Shown here: positions 37,612-39,086 of the stretch, piece after piece
Layout of the letters: every line of letters begins with the position of its first letter
How positions within the stretch are numbered: the first letter of the stretch is position 1
IMG/VR virus record: IMGVR_UViG_3300025846_000392
Location: 1-39,086 of that record
Source of the DNA: a virus
Strand: one strand, 5' to 3'
DNA length: 39,086 nt
Position numbers and translations under genes: made by a program
The notes under the pieces: model-generated
Database searches by the model: none
What the model saw: only the letters and a program-made list of their open reading frames with translations
Told to the model about the DNA's origin: nothing

Positions 37612-38364
37612 ATGAACTATTACAACCGGTACGTTTCACGGATTGTTTCACTAGGGGAAGCTCGGGCGCCAAGAGGGCTCGAGATAAAATCGCTTCAAGC
37701 AGAACGATTTGCCGTCAAGACAGGCATCACATACCGCAGGCCTATGGATAACCCGTTGATCGGATTCATGGAAGGCCTGCAATTCATTGCGGAAATCTTT
37801 AATAAAGATGCCATCGCGAGAATCGCGCCACATGCTCGACTCGACTTGTTCGGATTCAATTCAGCCTATGGCCCGAGGGTCATGGGTCAAACCGAAAAGA
37901 TAATTGATGAGTTGATTAACGACCCAGCAACACGCCGTGCAGTGATGATACTGGCAAAGCCAGACGAGAATCTAGCGTTAAGACCTTGTACCACAAGCCT
38001 GCAGTTTCGTGTCAACGGGTACCGTCTTGATACGATAGTCAACATGAGAAGTTCGGACGCCGTGTACGGGTTGCCGTACGACCTCACGCAGTTTGGGATG
38101 CTAAGCATGGTTATTGCCAGCTGCGCAGGTTTTGTGACCAACAATCTGATAATTGAAATTGGTGACGCGCATGTTTACTTGGAAACCAAGCATCTGGCCT
38201 CAGGGTCGAAACAGTGGGAGTTCGAACTGCCTGATATAGAAATCCCAAATGGGTTGACCAGTCTTGACTCGTGGAAGGCATGGGCCATGGAAGCCATTGG
38301 GCTGCTTAGTCCAGGTTATGTAAACGACACCTTCAAATACAAGAAGTCAGAGGTCGAATCATGA
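37612..38364 (+). CDS. Thymidylate synthase-family enzyme, likely dCMP hydroxymethylase
   Basis: The 250-residue protein has the core of the TS/dCMP-hydroxymethylase superfamily: Cys126 in RPCTTSLQFRVN (catalytic nucleophile), RSSD with Asp149, and GLPYDLTQFGML and GDAHVYLETKHL with His187 and Tyr189. In dUMP-specific TS the PFN motif carries the Asn that reads the uracil ring; here Asp157 takes its place (PYD), as in T4-type dCMP hydroxymethylases. The His after the catalytic Cys is Thr. It likely makes 5-hydroxymethyl-dCMP (or 5-methyl-dCMP) for a modified genome. The neighbouring kinase could phosphorylate it. AGGAGG precedes the start; the stop overlaps the next ATG. Confidence 0.82.
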   Translation: MNYYNRYVSRIVSLGEARAPRGLEIKSLQAERFAVKTGITYRRPMDNPLIGFMEGLQFIAEIFNKDAIARIAPHARLDLFGFNSAYGPRVMGQTEKIIDELINDPATRRAVMILAKPDENLALRPCTTSLQFRVNGYRLDTIVNMRSSDAVYGLPYDLTQFGMLSMVIASCAGFVTNNLIIEIGDAHVYLETKHLASGSKQWEFELPDIEIPNGLTSLDSWKAWAMEAIGLLSPGYVNDTFKYKKSEVES

Positions 38365-39086
38365 ACGATGTAGTCCTTGACCCTGTCATTGGGGCTCAAC
38401 TATTGAGCAATGATGATGTGATTAGTTTCGATTTAGAGACCACGGGCTTGAGCCCTTGGAAAGATAATATCGCGTTGATGCAGTTCCACGGCCACACCAC
38501 ACAGACCCCTGTGGTCGTGCGGGTGGCTGATGGCGTTGTGCCTGAGGCGATTAAGGCCTTATTCGCATCGGGACACCGGCAGTATGTCGGCCACAATGTG
38601 GGTGGTTTTGATGTGTTGTTTTTAGACACCCATGGTGTCAACTGGAAGTGCAACACATGGTTTGATACTCTCATAGGAGAGGGTATGATTTCGACCACAG
38701 GCAGGCGTGACGTGAGCAGGAATCTTAAGAATTCTGTGAGGCGCCGGCTCGGGTTGACACTGGACAAGGATATTGAACATGGGAAATGGACTGCAGAGGT
38801 TCTAAGCGAAGCTCAGATGACCTACGCCGTGAATGACGTACTGTATTTGTACGACTTAATGAAAGAGCAGGTCCTGAAGGCTGACAGTCAGGGTCAAACT
38901 AAAGCAATTGAGATGGAAATGCAACTGGTTCCTATCACTGCTCAAATGACGTTAAATGGTTTACCACTCCTACCAGAGGTGCTCAACGCATGGCTCGACG
39001 AGCAACGCGAGCTTGAGGTTGTGAGTCATGATTGGCTCAACGAGCACCTTGGTTCGATAAACTATGCTTCACCAATTCAGATTATG
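38361..39086 (+). CDS. Family A DNA polymerase, N-terminal part (3' truncated by the window end)
   Basis: The frame is open from the ATG at 38361, overlapping the preceding TGA, to the end of the window, 242 codons. It encodes a DEDDy 3'-5' exonuclease domain: FDLETTGL (Asp, Glu), GHNVGGFD (Asp), and YAVNDVLYLYDL (Tyr and Asp), with MQLVPITAQMTLNGLPL as the transition to the polymerase domain. This is typical of Pol I-like phage replicases. The polymerase domain itself is outside the window. There is no 5' nuclease domain in front, as is usual for phage enzymes. Confidence 0.88.
   Translation, partial: MNDVVLDPVIGAQLLSNDDVISFDLETTGLSPWKDNIALMQFHGHTTQTPVVVRVADGVVPEAIKALFASGHRQYVGHNVGGFDVLFLDTHGVNWKCNTWFDTLIGEGMISTTGRRDVSRNLKNSVRRRLGLTLDKDIEHGKWTAEVLSEAQMTYAVNDVLYLYDLMKEQVLKADSQGQTKAIEMEMQLVPITAQMTLNGLPLLPEVLNAWLDEQRELEVVSHDWLNEHLGSINYASPIQIM

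Overview
The window is about 39 kb of a tailed bacteriophage genome (Caudoviricetes). The gene set is that of a long-tailed, non-contractile (siphovirus-like) phage: large terminase, portal, MuF-type minor head protein, XkdF-like prohead protease, major capsid protein, head-tail connectors, a tail tube protein, a frameshifted tail assembly chaperone, a tape measure protein and large fibre-like tail proteins. No sheath, integrase or lysogeny repressor was recognised. The endolysin combines a GH25-like domain, an SH3-like domain and a C39-like cysteine peptidase domain, so the host has peptidoglycan. The host itself cannot be named from this sequence. The first gene starts at base 1 and the last runs off the end, so the window is a slice of a longer genome.

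Layout. 1-8272 (+): terminase, a very large portal fused to several extra domains, and a run of proteins carrying enzymatic or unknown domains behind a shared 'FDE..HPRD..GEFT' linker (JAB-like peptidase, two different ADP-ribosyltransferases, one orphan domain). 8275-12491 (+): endolysin, GIY-YIG endonuclease, metallophosphoesterase, a dense palindromic regulatory region, a DUF4406-like gene whose end overlaps a tRNA-Gln gene, small proteins, and a promoter followed by a structured, tRNA-like non-coding RNA. 12536-29542 (+): an extended -10 promoter and terminator-like hairpin, then protease/scaffold, capsid, connectors, tail, fibres, a lysozyme remnant and holin-like genes. 29564-29661: a nested bidirectional terminator. 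29692-32591 (-): a Cas4-like nuclease and a primase-polymerase/SF3 helicase, read from a strong promoter that predicts a leaderless message. 32749-39086 (+): divergent small genes, a DUF932 protein, an HNH endonuclease, a methyltransferase, a kinase fused to a uracil-DNA-glycosylase-like domain, a putative ssDNA-binding protein, a thymidylate-synthase-family enzyme with the residue signature of a dCMP hydroxymethylase, and the start of a family A DNA polymerase.

How the parts may work together. The left arm looks like a packaged-effector module. Seven copies of the HPRD/GEFT linker occur only in portal, MuF, protease and neighbouring small proteins, all expected in or at the inner face of the prohead. 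A reasonable inference is that the linker is a capsid-targeting or protease-cleavage tag that lets catalytic domains be loaded and ejected with the DNA. The right arm replicates DNA and probably makes a modified pyrimidine nucleotide (TS-family enzyme with Asp in place of Asn, plus a dNMP-kinase-like fusion). Two genes, the protease and the capsid gene, contain strong in-frame internal ribosome binding sites that could give nested products (scaffold, and capsid protein without its acidic N-terminus).
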